Shown here: positions 14,601 through 26,213 of the stretch, piece after piece
Layout: each line of letters begins with the position of its first letter
Position numbering within the stretch: the first letter of the stretch is position 1
Source: Membranipora membranacea
Lineage: Eukaryota; Bryozoa; Gymnolaemata; Cheilostomatida; Membraniporidae
Length of the DNA stretch: 64,000 nucleotides
Reading direction: 5' to 3'
NCBI GenBank assembly: GCA_914767715.1
Contig: OU612065.1
Location: 31,248,001-31,312,000 of the forward strand
Notes under the pieces: model-generated
What the model was told of the DNA's origin: nothing
Databases searched by the model: none
What the model saw: only the letters and a program-made list of their open reading frames with translations
Made by a program: the position numbers and the translations under genes

Positions 14601-15270
14601 CAAACTAATAGAAATATTAATTAACGTAATAAAAAAAGCTATTGGAATGCTTATGATTGGCACTTACCAAATTTGTCACTATTTGTAGTAATCACAGAGC
14701 CATAAACACGGATACCATCTATTGTTTGTGACCATTTGGACACTCGACCTCTTTGTTTGATTTTGTTGAATGATGTCTGACTTTCTTGCCCCTTCCCTCT
14801 TCCACTCATAAATCCTCTACGACTACTGAGTGATTGGGGCGAAGATAGTTCTCGCTGCAAGAGTTGATCAGGTGTTGTGAACATGGGAGACACATTCCTT
14901 GCCTGAATGACTTTTGGTCCGCTTGCATTACCTGATAGAAAATAAACCATGAATAATTTATAGTCACATTTTATAATCACATTTTGTATAATGCTCAAAT
15001 AAAATACAAAAAAAACAAAAAATGATTTGTTTTTATGGATAAGCAATGCATTTTTGACTTGCTAGTGGGGAGACAACCACTCTGCTCACAAAGTGGTCAG
15101 TCAAGTAAAATATTTTTGGATGTAAATGTTGACCTGGTTGTTCCTCCTAAGAAAGACCTGAGAACGGCATTTCGGGTTTAATATGTCAAATAATATGTAA
15201 CAAATTTTATGGCATACTTACACGTTACTAGCAGGGTCCAAAGAACCAGCAGAGATAGCTTCAGACGCAT
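8690..15270 (-). CDS. Thermolysin-like M4 metallopeptidase, complete, 11 exons
   Basis: Predicted secreted zinc endopeptidase of 539 residues. Exons (minus): 15270-15222, 14931-14668, 14448-14276, 13894-13789, 13568-13375, 13067-12872, 12350-12257, 11605-11466, 10341-10222, 9626-9502, 8848-8690 (TAA). All introns are GT-AG and the frame is intact. Signal peptide MRLKLSLLVLWTLLVTC. Exon 2 is 264 bases against about 205 in its paralogues, giving a longer, Gly/Arg/Ser-rich stretch before the FTP-type propeptide. HEIGH at 374-378, zinc-ligand Glu399 in GAINEAYSD, catalytic His461 in VHNSSGVYN. C-terminal MHCGACGVE and CASC are conserved with the paralogues. Introns 6, 8 and 10 each contain a tRNA-derived SINE. 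It is divergently arranged with the plus-strand M4 gene starting at 18492. Confidence 0.92.
9045..9240 (+). mobile_element. tRNA-derived SINE in intron 10 of M4 gene
   Basis: The head resembles a tRNA: A-box tggccgagcc at 9067-9076 and B-box-like gagttcaattcc at 9115-9126, spaced as in a tRNA gene with a long variable arm. No acceptor-stem pairing continues at the 3' side, so it is read as a SINE head rather than a functional tRNA. The tail end is uncertain. Confidence 0.55.
11090..11335 (-). mobile_element. tRNA-derived SINE in intron 8 of M4 gene
   Basis: On the minus strand, A-box-like TTGATAGCGCAAATG (about 11307-11321) and B-box GGTTTGATTCCC (11263-11274) precede a non-tRNA body. The 5' edge lies near 11335; the 3' end is not defined. 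Confidence 0.5.
12600..12785 (-). mobile_element. tRNA-derived SINE in intron 6 of M4 gene
   Basis: Clear Pol III promoter on the minus strand: A-box TAGCTCAGTTGGTAAGAG (about 12755-12772) and B-box GGTTCGAATCCC (12708-12719). A GC-rich body follows (CTGCAGTCTAGCGACTACTG). The acceptor stem does not close, so this is not a canonical tRNA gene. Confidence 0.7.
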
Positions 15271-15360
15271 GGTGCGGATACCTGATCTCTGATCTCAGTG
15301 CAAGTCACACTTGAACAAAATCAAAAATCCCATCTGTAGTCAATAGTAGTCATTTGTTAG

Positions 15361-15367
15361 TTTTATA
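15361..15367 (-). promoter_or_regulatory. TATA box of M4 gene 8690-15270
   Basis: TATAAAA on the minus strand, about 91 bases upstream of the ATG at 15270. This is a suitable place for a core promoter with a short 5' UTR. Confidence 0.55.
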
Positions 15368-15895
15368 GCTTGATGTATCCATGGTGATATGGCAGGTTTT
15401 AAAAAAAATACCAGTCAAAGTGTATAACACTGATTATCACCGCTCACTGTAATCATCAATTGGAATATTAATTATGGTCAGTAAATTTGCAGCATGGTGA
15501 CTATGCCAGTAACACTCTGTTCCTCAAAATCGTCAGTTTATGATTATTGAATTCACAGCTGTACGATGATTATTTCATGTCCACCATGGTAGAATTAGAT
15601 GACCATTTGGTGTAACCCTCTTTTCCTCAATTTAATCTTTTGTTTTGTGACAAATCTGTAGATATAAAGAAACATTAATTACCTTTATCCCTTTATAGAA
15701 GATTTATAGGAAATGAATCTAGTCAAAGGGGTCTTGGCTCCAAAACACCATTAATCATCAGATCAAGCATAGATATGCAACTGCCTAGACTTAGGACTAA
15801 TTCCTCTTCCTTGTTTGAGTTTAAATGTCAGATGTGACGGGAAGCGCTTACTGTCTCTAAAAAACATAAACATTGTTGACAATATAAATGTCTAA

Positions 15896-16070
15896 TGGTC
15901 TAAACACACTTGAGAGGTTGCAACCTCAGCGGATCCTCAATGAGTTTTCATATACACATCGATCCTCTGAGGATCAGCTGAGGCTTATCTGTTAGTAATG
16001 CCACGTCATGCAAACCGCTCTGCACTCTGAGGTTGCAACCGCTGATCAACTTCCAAGTGTGTTTTGACCA
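15896..16070. mobile_element. MITE, PIF/Harbinger-like, TAA target duplication
   Basis: A 175-bp element with terminal inverted repeats: left TGGTCTAAACACACTTG, right (reverse complement) TGGTCAAAACACACTTG. It is flanked by direct TAA at 15893-15895 and 16071-16073. Internally ggttgcaacctcag recurs inverted. A 3-bp TWA target duplication is characteristic of PIF/Harbinger elements. No coding capacity. Confidence 0.7.
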
Positions 16071-17743
16071 TAAGAGTTATATAAATTGGCTGTTTGTGAC
16101 AATTAAAGAAAACATGATGATCTGGCTTTAAAAAACAATTGGAATATTGGATAATAATATACTATTTACTACTATTTTTACTCATAACTTCTGGGCTAAT
16201 TGATCAATCACCTTCTTACTTAGACATCAAATCCATCCATGGCACCAATTACATATTGTAGAGTTTCAAGGATGGATGCCCATAAATTCCGAAGCTATAG
16301 CCGGATAAAAAACACTCCTCTCGATTATGTTTATTTGCTTTTTTTGATTGCTCCCTGCAGGTCACATGACTTGTCACACATAACGTTTTTTCAGACTAGT
16401 GAAAGTATTGGCTGTTGTGATAAAAGCTTTGATGGTAGCGCTAGAGATAGCTTAGGAAATTAATCTTGAGCTACTCTACAAACTTGAAGTTAAACTGCCA
16501 GTGAAATTAACAGTGTAACTTTACCAGTATTTGCTTCTCGATTCGAAACTGTTTATTCGTTACTATGACTTATTTTATAGAAATTATTTTAGTGCACTGG
16601 TTCAAGGATAAACCGAGGTCAAAGAGCCGAAAGGAGAGTTTGACCCAAATTACAAGTCAAAAATATTTTATGGTACCAAAGACAAAAAGTGGATAATAAA
16701 GTAAAAATCTATAATATAAGTACTCTCCCAATGAAATTTCTCCATCAATAACAGAACTTGAGAAGAAGAGTTTAAAGCCACTTGTGATCAGATTTGTAAA
16801 TGATTCACAGCACTGCATTTGACAGTATTATACTCAAGCCGATTTATCCATCTATAAATGTTTAGTGTTTGAACATAGAATCAGGCACAAGTTATATAGG
16901 AACATTAAATATACAAGAGAAAAACACGGCTGTACCTGATCAGGCCGAGATGTCACCTCTAAACTCATAGCTGATGAATCAGTGGAGATTAGAATAACGT
17001 TAGGGTATTATCTCTGTGGTGAAAAAAAGTTTTTTTAAGAGTGGTATAATCTTTCAATTTGAAAATAAAACTTCTGGTAATAACCCATAAATAGTTAATT
17101 ATGGTACGTAACTCCTTTGGTACTGTAGTATGGTTATGTGCTCTCATATTTAATCTTAGATGGATTAATTGATGATTCACCAGGTTGACATTTGATCCAA
17201 TCTAGCACAAGCTTACTCCAACTGGTATAGAAGGATGATTCAATCATTCAAAATGCTGCAGTAATTCAGATACATCTTTTTAATCTTTTCAATTATTATT
17301 TTTTTATTGTTTTTGTGTCTATTGTTGACTTCTGGGATCCTGGTTAAAACAAGCTCACCGTAGCTGTTCACATCCATGAGAAATTTTGCCAAAGATTTAT
17401 CGATTTATGACCAGATGTATCTCACTTCATTGTCCTGCATGGTCCCATCCTCACCACAACCGCAATAAGCCAAAAGCACTAAAAATAAGGTGCATGAACT
17501 GACAATAATATGCTACATTACAATTAATTTTTGAAGCTTTATTCCATTTGAGCGGAAAAGAAAACATCACATATTTATTTTATGCTTTACAATTTAAATG
17601 GATATTAGATTTGCCTGTCCTTGCAAGCATTAGAGAGACACTACAAATACTACCACAAACTAGTTTTCCGTCCATGCATTCTGAGAAACTTATTTGATAA
17701 GTTATGTCTGGAATTGTTTTGATAGGAGTACTCTGCGCCCGTT

Positions 17744-18281
17744 CTAAGCCCAAGTTTTCATTACAATGACAGTTTCCAATTCTAGAGTACAGATGCTTGG
17801 ACCCATGGTACTCAAGCTGCACCCTATATCCTTGCCCACCAGAATTATGGCTATATTGACGAGACAGAGGGATCTTTTACAGCAAGGTGTAAACTTACAG
17901 TGGACCTCCAGTATTTTTAGTCCTAGGCTAGGGTAAATGGTTGCCAGTAAATCAATAAGGACTGCCGGCGCCATGAATATAATTTGTACGTCAGAGATCG
18001 GGAGAGGATTCTTTTCTTATCTTTCTTGAAAGAACAGGCAACAAGAGTGGATTTTTCTATTTGAAGAACTCACTGTTCTTGTCTTGAGCTAGCAATTCCG
18101 TGATTGTCATTATTATTTTGTGATGGAAGTCTACTGTATGATAATATGTTGTTTTGTTCAAAAGTTCCATGTCAGTGTTCGCCCTCCCCTCGCATAATGT
18201 GTCACCTAAGTAGCCAGGATATGTTGAATTTGGCATTGAGAACACCATCATTTTTATTGCTATAAAGACTAACTTTGCCAA
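17744..18281 (-). CDS. Possible small cysteine-containing protein, two exons (uncertain)
   Basis: Open frame on the minus strand from near 18281 to a GTGAGT donor at 18073 (exon end 18074), which can join in phase 1 to an acceptor CCTAG ahead of 17922 and run to a TAG at 17744. The second part is cysteine-rich (CKFTPCCKRSLC and further Cys). The first part has CEGRANT and several hydrophobic residues but no clean start: the first ATG is internal (MMVFSM) and a TAG precedes the frame, so an upstream exon may exist. I do not recognise the family. It lies between two divergent M4 genes. It may be chance. Confidence 0.22.
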
Positions 18282-18380
18282 TGACTAAGCAGCCCATTAA
18301 TAAAATCAGCTAGTTCTCATATTTTTTTGCAGCTGGTTTTATGCATTATATTGTCATGGTAACTGTGTCTGAACGTTTCC

Positions 18381-18387
18381 TATATAA
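18381..18387 (+). promoter_or_regulatory. TATA box of plus-strand M4 gene
   Basis: TATATAA 105-111 bases upstream of the ATG at 18492, comparable in position to the TATA box of the divergent paralogue. Initiation would be expected near 18410. Confidence 0.55.
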
Positions 18388-18491
18388 GCTAGAGTTATGC
18401 AGCTAAAAGTCACAAAACTGTTTACACTGGTTGGACACCACACTTGACTAGGTAACAGTTTAAGAAGTTCATACTTCTGATAAAGCTGAAG

Positions 18492-21400
18492 ATGACAAGG
18501 GAAGATAATCTAGTTGCAGTGCTACTTCTGGTGGCAGGTAAGCATCAGCCAAAGTGATTTAATTTTTGTGCTTTTGTACACTTGATTTTGACCAAAATGT
18601 AACAAAGGGATAAAATTTGTACAGAAACATGTATATGATGAGTGATTGGTTGATACTATTTTACCACACAAACATTTAAGAACCTCAAACTCATATCTGG
18701 TTATGCTACAACTATCATATTTTTGGGATCATCCTCTTATCACGTTACCAGTGCATTATTTTAACTTTTAGTTGTAAATGCACTCACCTTTCTTCCATCT
18801 CGGGATGTTGACAGTTTTGTCACTAACCCTACCAGCCTGGTTGGTGAGGAATCTTCTCGGAATGCTTTCGTTAAGGTGCAGGCTAACGGAGACCTGACAA
18901 AATGGCAGCAGCAGGTGCTTGGTGTCCCTGTATGTGGATCTGTTGTGACAACAAAAAGTGACCCAAGAACAGGTAACAATAACAGAGCACCTTTATAGAC
19001 TTTCCATTGGAACTCATAGATTATGAATGGTAAGCAAATACAAATTTCATGCAGGTTGAATCATATTCTAGTCAAATTTCAATTTTCTTCGATTTGTTAT
19101 GATTTTTCTGGGGCGAATCAAGTCAGTCCAAGGATTTGTCTCCCGTTCTGCTAGTTTTGTTGACACCAAACCACAAATAAAGAGCCAGCAAGCTTCTCAG
19201 ACTCTACAAAAACGCTACAACCATGACAAACTACCAACCAACAAAGTAGACTGGAGAATTGATGAACCCACGCTACAAATTCTTGAAACTGTATGTGCAT
19301 TCAGGTTTTTCAAGGATTCTGCTGCATTATTGTTTATGTTGCATAACCTAATTCAGTGTTATATTAAATGCTATACTTACAATTACAATTGGTTTTGCCA
19401 TTTATATAGTCGAGGGATTATAGGACTTGAAAATATCTTTCGTGCATTTTATTATATGTTCTTCCTTACCATTAGGGAGATGGGTTTGACAAGCTAGTAT
19501 GGAAAGTGTCTTACTATGTAGACTGGAAAGATAACGTCACCAAGGAATCTGGGTTTGGACAAACCCCAGCTTACATGCAGGGTAATAAGGATTGTAATAT
19601 CCATTCTAACATAAATAATTATACACTTCAATGAGAGTTATAACGTCTGTGGTTTATTATTCACTAGGGGAAATCGTGCACAGCTAGATGCAAAATTATT
19701 ATCTCTATATGATACTAACCACGGAGTTATCTTGCAGAAATACCTACCTTTGATTGGACATTATTCATTTTGTTTTATTCTGAAGACTTTTTGAAATTTC
19801 CAGCCTTCAAACTATATACACCATGTTATTGACATTTTTGCTAGGATTCACAAGCTATGAGTTATTTTGGTTTTATGAAAAAAGTTGTATCATATAGATT
19901 TACATTTGACATGGGTCAGCACACAGACATTTGCGAATTTCGATGACCAGAAGGCTAGCAATTTCCCACATAAATCTATAAGAAATAGCTCATTTCAAAA
20001 CCGTATAGACAATGTATCCTAGCAAAAATCACAAATAGAGGCAGGGTTTATCCCCACAACCCATATGTGTATCAAATCATACAGATCACACACATACACC
20101 CATATAAAATTAAAACGGTAAAATTTTCCAGGTCTGATAAATGCACATACTGGAGCTATTGAAAAGTCCTGGGATAACCTGCAGCATACCATGTATAGAA
20201 ACATCTGGGGTTCGACTGGCAATGAGAAGACTGGGCTAACATATGAGCTGATGAGAGTAAAAACTGATGGGAGACAATCCAGACCTGCCTGTTGGCACAG
20301 AGATGATGACAGCCGTGTTGAGGTATAAATTTGATTTGATGACCCAGGGTGGAGACCGGAGTATTGATGCCCGCTGTCGTTGCTTGGAATATGGACTGAA
20401 TAACTGATGTGGCGAGATGGTGAATTTTGTGCTGCAAATCTTTGAGTTGATTCACATTGCGATAAAAAAATGATGCCAGCTTTTAAATACGACCAAATTT
20501 ACCTGTATTTTACGTTGCTGACACTCCATGGTAAGGCTCTGTTGGCAAGGAGGAGCAACCCCAAATTGATGCAAACTAGATCTAAGATGTGATTTCAACC
20601 ATATATGAATGCCATAATGCACTACAGAATTATCCATCATCCATATCAAATTATCCAAGATTATATGGAAGCAACTTACAACAATGCAAGACAATTAAGT
20701 CAAAAGAAATTTCTCAAACTTCACATAGAGTTGTGATTTGGGGATATCCCTACTAGATATTTAGGTTAAAAATCGAGCAATTTTTTGTTTTTATCATTCA
20801 CTTGTTTTAAAATTCGCTATCTATCAGACATTGGCTACTAGCTGATAACCTTATATATCTCCCTGTTAGGTGTTTGATATCTGGAACATGAGGCAAGTTA
20901 CTAACAGAACCACATCTAGATATGAATGCAGCAGAGCAGCCAGTTCTGACTGGGATCTTTACTCCCGGACTAAAGCCTATAGCCCCAGAAATGAGGCGTA
21001 TGTATTTGGAAATAACTTTGTCAAACTGTGGAGAGAAGTGGTCGGAGCTGAGATGACTCCTTACAGTAAGCCAATATTTGTATTTAATAACCTTGGGAAT
21101 ATAGAGTTGCATCTTTTGACGAAAGCAACACCACACTACTTTTTGCAGCGCTGCAGCCTGCAGATTGATCTTGTACAGTAGAGTGAATCAAAGACACTGT
21201 TTGAATGAACACACAGAGCAGGATTCATGAGAAAATCTGTAAATTACGGACACCAATTAACCTCTATCATAGAATACTTAGGTACTCCTGCTAATGTAAT
21301 AGATGCTTTCATTCATATGTTTCAGGGACAAACAATTCCTACCTGGAGTTCTATGTGCATTATGATAATCAGTTTGAGAATGCATTCTTCAATGGCTATG

Positions 21401-23993
21401 CCTTCATCTTCGGTGACGGGTAAGTCTGATGGTTTGGTCAGTGCCTGATCTCTAGAAATTCAAATCAATCACACTTTCAACTGGAAACTATTTTAGAGTT
21501 GTTGGCAGCAACCAGATAAAACGAAACATGGGCAATTTCACAAAGATATACATGAAATTTGGCTAGTGGAGATGCTTCGCAATACGCTGTCTTCTGTGGT
21601 TTTGCGCGATTCAAGTTCTAGATAGCCTTAGAGACTTTTCACATAATCACTCTTCGAATTACAGACAAAATTTACATATTTGGTATTAGTAGTGTGTTTT
21701 CTCAACAAAATGTAGTATTCATGAGGCCTAACCTAATATCCATCAAGAGCCTGAGGTCAAACAACTACAAATTGGGAGAAATATTGTGTACACTTTCGGA
21801 GCACTGTTTTAAGGTAATAACTTGAACCTAAAATTGGCCCCAAAAAAGGCCTGAAAACAAATATGATATTGCATTATCATTAGCTGTAAAACTGGGTTTT
21901 TCTCTTGATTAGCAAAGACACATTTTACCCATTCACAAGTCAGGACATTGTTTGCCATGAGATTGGACACGCCATAACTGCATGGAAGGGAGGCAACCTG
22001 GAGTACCAGAAGGAATCTGGTGGTATGAACGAGGCCTACTCTGATATTCTAGGTACGCTCAGCTAGACAGCCTTTTTCCAATTAATATAAGCTCTTATGA
22101 GGTTATAGCCGTTTGAACTACAAAACATATACAGATGTTAGTGGATGGCTATCATACAACATATATTGTATTAATCATATAAACGTTAACTTGATTGTAA
22201 TTCTGTATTGAAAGAATTTAATTATTTCTATCCGGTAAGAGCCTTGCATAAAAGGATCAGTTTATTGTTAGGCGCCTGTGTTTCGACATCAAACGCTGAG
22301 AAGTATGAGCTGTGCATTATGGTCTATAATTAGAAATGAAGTGGGTATCATCCTTGTTTTGCAGGGGAGACATGTGACATCCATTTCAGACAGAAGAAAG
22401 GATTCAGTATTGGTGAGGATATAACGCGACCAAACTCCTGGGTTGGACCTGCCATGAGGAATATGTGTAAACCTAGAGATATATGTAAGTCCTTGCAAGC
22501 GTTTAGATAATTTCATTGCATGCCTTCGCCTTGAGTTTCCATATTGGCTCAGTTCCCTTGCTGAGATTTGATTTCACAGTTCACAGTTTCAAAAAAACTT
22601 TCATCTGTTCTGAAAATCTTTGTTTTCTCATGTATATACTGGCAATCCAAACCACAAAATATGTGCCTCCTCAGCGAGTGGTAAATAGGGCCTCGGCATA
22701 AAACAACACTCTCCAAATCAAATAGGGATATCCTTCAGTCATACATGCCTAATGTTTTGTTGATCACAAGAACTGGTGTGCCAATAGTAAAACTATAATG
22801 AGTACTATAGTGCATGCCATTCTATAGTCAGTTTTTGTCTGAGCTTTTGTCTTGATTTTATCCCTATGTTTGGAGTCCTCTCTCTAAATAAGTACTCATT
22901 TACCCACACAACATAGGAAAAAAAATGCTGAGTTCAGCCTATCTTGAAAACTGCTTATAATGTGATGATGATTCATTTATTGAAATGATATTTATTGCAT
23001 CCTCTTCAGTTATTCAATTTTTAAATTTCTTTTTTTTTCAGAATATGTAATATATAGATCAAAAAATTAGATCTGTCTAATTCTTTGTCAAGATGAAGGT
23101 ATTTAGTTGAATAGCTATCGATCTCTCAGGTTGTGTTATAACCATTGGTAAGAATATATCATCTTGTTGTTATCTTGTACGTTTTAGTTAATGCTCTCGA
23201 CCATTATAGTCAGTACAATGATAATATTAGGGTGCACACCAGCTCTGGAATATACAATAAAGCCTGGTGCACACTGACCAACACCAATGGATGGGATTAT
23301 CTCAAAGCCTTCGAGGTATTTAGTTTTTTAATCTTATATAGTTATACACAATGATGATTGAATTTTATTATCATTCATATTTACCTCTCTCCCTATTCGA
23401 TTTCCATCTAGAAAGTTCTTTCACCAGACATTCTGAAAACTTTATAATTTCGAACAATCATCAAGTTTTTATATGGTGTAGTTGCTGCAAGTTTTTTTCG
23501 CCTTTGCGGAAGTATAGTAACTAATTGATCAGGTTTAAATAGGGCTAATGGTACGTTTTAGCACTCTATCCCTATTTTGAATTTGAATACTTCTGATTGA
23601 ACATATTATCACACATTCGATAGAATCTCAGGCAATTTCTTATTTAGAGTGTTTATGAGTATCTCACAACGCAATAATTGGTGAGATCAGGTCAATGGTG
23701 TGATATGAGGTTGCCCTTTTCTGCCGGAAGATTTCAGTTAAATTGTGGGACTGTTTAGTATCAATCAATTTTTTGTTCAAACCCTTATGCCACATTGACA
23801 ACCCTCATCAACAATACTATTTTCTGTTCTAAAGGTATTCACAGATGCCAACTTGATGTACTGGAACCCTACCAGTACTATGCACTGTGGAGCGTGTGGT
23901 GTAGAAGCTGCTGCCATTAACAAAGGATACAGCAAAGCTGATGTCACAGCTGCCTTCAGTGTTGTCGGTGTCAGCTGTGCCAATTGTAGATAG
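18492..23993 (+). CDS. Thermolysin-like M4 metallopeptidase, 11 exons, one acceptor lost
   Basis: Exons: 18492-18537, 18772-18972, 19112-19290, 19476-19581, 20132-20322, 20870-21065, 21326-21419, 21913-22052, 22365-22484, 23188-23315, 23835-23993 (TAG). It would encode 519 residues: signal peptide (MTREDNLVAVLLLVA), FTP-type propeptide, M4 domain with HEIGH at 353-357, zinc-ligand Glu378 in GGMNEAYSD, and catalytic His441 in VHTSSGIYN. C-terminal MHCGACGVE is conserved. Oddity: exon 3 is recognisable by homology (GRIKSVQGFV) but the expected acceptor reads ttctGG instead of ttctAG at 19110-19111. No in-frame AG nearby restores the frame, because the closest ones lead to stops or the wrong frame. 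All other splice sites are GT-AG. Either a non-canonical acceptor is used, exon 3 is missed, or the base is an assembly error or recent null mutation. Confidence 0.85.
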
Positions 23994-24046
23994 ATTACAC
24001 TAATGCCGATATTTTTATCCTATGCCAGCGCTGTTAACAGGCTTGG

Positions 24047-26213
24047 ATGTTACTCTCTCCCATAATGATATTATATTTTTATAATCGTTTTATGCTATAT
24101 TTGAAGTCGTTTTAGGATACGATAGCTTCAAACTGTGATTGTACAACAGAGCTTTCTGTTGCTTTATATTCAATGCCAGTAAACATGTTTTATAAAAAAG
24201 TAAAATACATAAAATAATGTATACACAGAATAATACTTCAACAAAAATTTCTCGTTTACAAAAAAATAGATATTTTTATGTCAACATACATCCGTTTACT
24301 GCATCGTTGATCTTCTTTTATGCACTACGCATGCTATAACTCAAATAGTCTAAGCTGCCTCATTTGATCAAGATTGCCAAGGATAACAGCAGTGCAAATT
24401 TTCGAAATCAAATTATGAGAGTTACGAAAATGCAATGTTTTTGGGAAACATTGAATGTTCACATTTCAGGCAATATTGATTTTGTAATGAAACTTCAATA
24501 TTGATAATATAATGTATGAAATTTATGATGATGTTTGAATGATGGCAGAATAATGAATAGTTTTAAAATATTTATCTAGCAAATACTTAGGATAATACTG
24601 TTTGAGCCCTTTTCAGCTCAGTGTAACAAGTTCAGAAGATGACACAAGAACTACACTAAATAATACTGTGTATCAGTCAAGCTAATTCAGTTATGCGTAT
24701 CCATGCACCTGCAACTACACAGAATGTGTATGGTACGGCGACAATATTGTAATAATCACCTGAAATATTTGAGACATTCTCCTTACTTTTGCCATTATAT
24801 AGTGTATATATATGGTATGTGTTTGACGAGGTACACAGTATCTTTAGGCTCAGGTAGATCTTTCTTAGTCCCAGGTGCAGAGATGATTTGTTGGAGGGTA
24901 TCTCTCTTCCTATTACATGTTCCCTCACATACCGGTAGGCGCACACTTCTTGGTGCGACAACATCGGTGCTGCCTAGGTCAAATCTACGGACGACCACAC
25001 GACATGGTCCTGGCCATGCTTTGCTGCTAAAATACATAAGAAATATTTCATGATTGTACCGCTGATAATTTGTTCATTTTATTCTAAGCAATCTGATAGA
25101 TAGAGAATAAGGGTGTCCAAATGTGAATTTTCTACTCAATTCTACTCTGCCAAGGAGGGGCAATATTTATGTTTGCACCAGGTATCTGCTGCAGACTGAT
25201 GACAATATAAATGCAACTTCAGCTTTTCAATATATTAATTCATACCTTGAAAAGTCATGTGATAGGGAGGGATACCATGTCATGTCAGAAATCAGATTGG
25301 GGATCGGAAACAGATGGCATGCAAAACTTTGCTTACCACTCACTGATTGGTCAATAGCTTATTGACTCCTCATCGTCAATCTGCTTTCTCGATTGAAAGT
25401 TGGGCAGTCTGGTATTCAATGACAGTTTCGAAGTGCTAAGCTTGTGTAGGGGGGGGGCAGCACGTTTGCTCAAAAGAGCTTCAGAAAAAATTTGTCTCCT
25501 AGCTTGGGTGTAAAATCATTAGGTATAGACCAGGCTACGCAATTGCATTTTAGCTGTATGAAAGATTTTTGACTATTGTTAGACTTGAGAGTAAAGTTTC
25601 AGGTGAACTCTGTGAATGACTAACTGAATGAACTTGCATAACACTGAAGGATAACACCCAAATTCCATCCCCAATTCACATGACTTGTTGTCTTCAATAT
25701 AACATGTAGGTGTTGGTACAATGTCAAGGATGTAGCTTACCTGATCATGTGTGGGCGACGAAGCGCTTCTATATGTATCACATACACAGTCAGAAAAGTC
25801 CTATTATACCCACAAGTTTACCTAGCAAATAAAAAGATGACATATCAGCACTTTTAAAGCTAATCCCTTCAGTGTCTTTGGCAGAGCTGTAAAGACCACT
25901 CTGACTGCATAGTAATAGTATATCCAGCCAATGATGTTAAAGAAAACAGTGATTGTTGCTGTATGTACGTGTGTTTTAGATCTTAGTTTCCTTGAACAAA
26001 AAAAAAATTATAATCAAAAAAGTTTATCTTGACTGACTTACCCATTTCCTTCGTTTTAAAAAGTGGAATCTGGAATTCATGTTCTGCGTAGCGACAGCAA
26101 TCAGTTGATTGAAGTTATGAGGCTCGAAGGCAGACTTACTTCTTTATAACTCAGTACACAGAGTTGTACATGCCCTTTATCCAATAACAAGTGCAAGCGC
26201 TTCGCTAAGCTGT
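24047..26213. repeat. Segmental duplication, copy 1
   Basis: Aligns along its length with 34062-36085, starting in the 3' flank of the plus-strand M4 gene (ctccc-ataatgata) and ending near gctaagctg. Shared landmarks include ttgggaaacattgaatgttca, aatgatggcagaataatgaa, and all exons of the cystine-knot gene. Copies have diverged by substitutions and small indels. Confidence 0.8.
24687..26045 (-). pseudogene. Frameshifted copy of TGF-beta-like cystine-knot gene
   Basis: Paralogue of the intact gene at 34681-35934, with the same three-exon layout: ATGG exon at 26045-26042, signal-peptide exon 25821-25741, knot exon 25026-24687. The splice sites are kept (GTAAGT, TTTTAG). The coding frame is broken. 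The signal-peptide exon is 81 bases instead of 82, and the knot exon has a one-base loss before the CC pair and another length change before the CxC end. The first half (CRVVVRRFDL, CEGTC) is still readable. A TTATAAAG box occurs upstream near 26140. Read as a pseudogene; sequencing error at three places is less likely. Confidence 0.7.

Larger units (their letters stand above)
15271..17743. other. Divergent intergenic region, left part
   Basis: Space between the minus-strand M4 gene (start 15270) and the next possible minus-strand exons. It holds the TATA box at 15361-15367 and a MITE at 15896-16070. The rest is AT-rich with no supported coding sequence. Confidence 0.45.

Noticed and set aside
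17580-17822. Alternative minus-strand frame overlapping the possible cysteine-rich gene
   Set aside because: Uses a GTG start and has no splice support; at most one of the overlapping frames can be real.
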